Source: Phycisphaerae bacterium
Lineage (GTDB): Bacteria; Planctomycetota; Phycisphaerae; UBA1845; PWPN01
DNA: 42,568 bases
Direction of reading: 5' to 3'
Assembly: GCA_012729395.1 (NCBI GenBank)
Contig: JAAYDF010000097.1
Span: 68,487 to 111,054 of the forward strand
Below the pieces are notes generated by a model. That model was not told where the DNA came from. It did not search any database and was given only the letters and a program-made list of their open reading frames with translations. Position 1 is the stretch's first letter; each line of letters begins with the position of its first letter. Position numbers and translations under genes: made by a program. Positions 42,538 through 42,568 of this stretch are shown piece after piece.

Positions 42538-42568
42538 GCGACAGTCGCTCGTCACTCAAGCCGAGCGG

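Noticed and set aside
1-42568. CRISPR arrays, integrase or phage genes, intact insertion sequences
   Set aside because: No regularly spaced repeats, cas genes, transposase or integrase motifs were seen on either strand.

Overview
The window is high-GC chromosomal DNA that most resembles a planctomycete, possibly of the Phycisphaerae. The pointers are PEP-CTERM sorting tails, secreted GH78 and GH106-like glycosidases, a ThuA/DUF1080 fusion, a DUF2723 membrane protein, and a topoisomerase I whose tail is built of repeats rather than zinc fingers. This placement is an inference from gene content; no rRNA gene is present.

Layout. 1-7.7 kb is mostly housekeeping: partial trigger factor and tRNA-Gly(GCC) on the minus strand, a 5'-truncated PEP-CTERM gene, class II fructose-bisphosphate aldolase, an ArnT-like GT39 membrane glycosyltransferase, aspartate-semialdehyde dehydrogenase, an unknown secreted protein and ribosomal protein L27. 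7.7-12.4 kb on the minus strand is a carbon-metabolism run transcribed as GapN-type glyceraldehyde-3-phosphate dehydrogenase, then an M24-fold protein lacking most metal ligands, then ribulokinase. 12.8-23.6 kb is a glycan-degradation block: GH106-like protein, ThuA/DUF1080 protein, a C39-like cysteine-peptidase-fold PEP-CTERM protein, a WbsX/GH99-like lipoprotein and, on the opposite strand, a GH78 alpha-L-rhamnosidase. 23.9-31.8 kb holds topA, a SurA/PpiD-like membrane-anchored chaperone and a Cache-type chemoreceptor. 32.0-33.1 kb is decayed DNA: a heme-sensor gene with an in-frame stop, cut short inside its PAS domain by what looks like a retroelement scar. 33.1-42.5 kb carries the DUF2723 protein, a nucleoside-symporter-type MFS protein, a GH78 rhamnosidase-manA operon on the minus strand, and a photolyase.

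How the genes may work together. Secreted rhamnosidases (two GH78, one GH106-like), the WbsX/GH99-like enzyme and the ThuA/DUF1080 protein suggest breakdown of rhamnose-containing polysaccharides. ManA, ribulokinase, aldolase and GapN could feed released sugars into central metabolism. No SusC/SusD or TonB genes are seen. ManA together with two membrane glycosyltransferase-type proteins could also serve mannosylation.

The main oddities are a REP-like palindrome present twice, once in frame inside manA; the ligand-poor M24 protein in the ribulokinase operon; the putative cysteine protease with a PEP-CTERM anchor; the disrupted heme sensor with adjoining retroelement-like scar; and a 15-bp perfect inverted repeat before the MFS gene. 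I found no CRISPR array, intact insertion sequence or phage genes.
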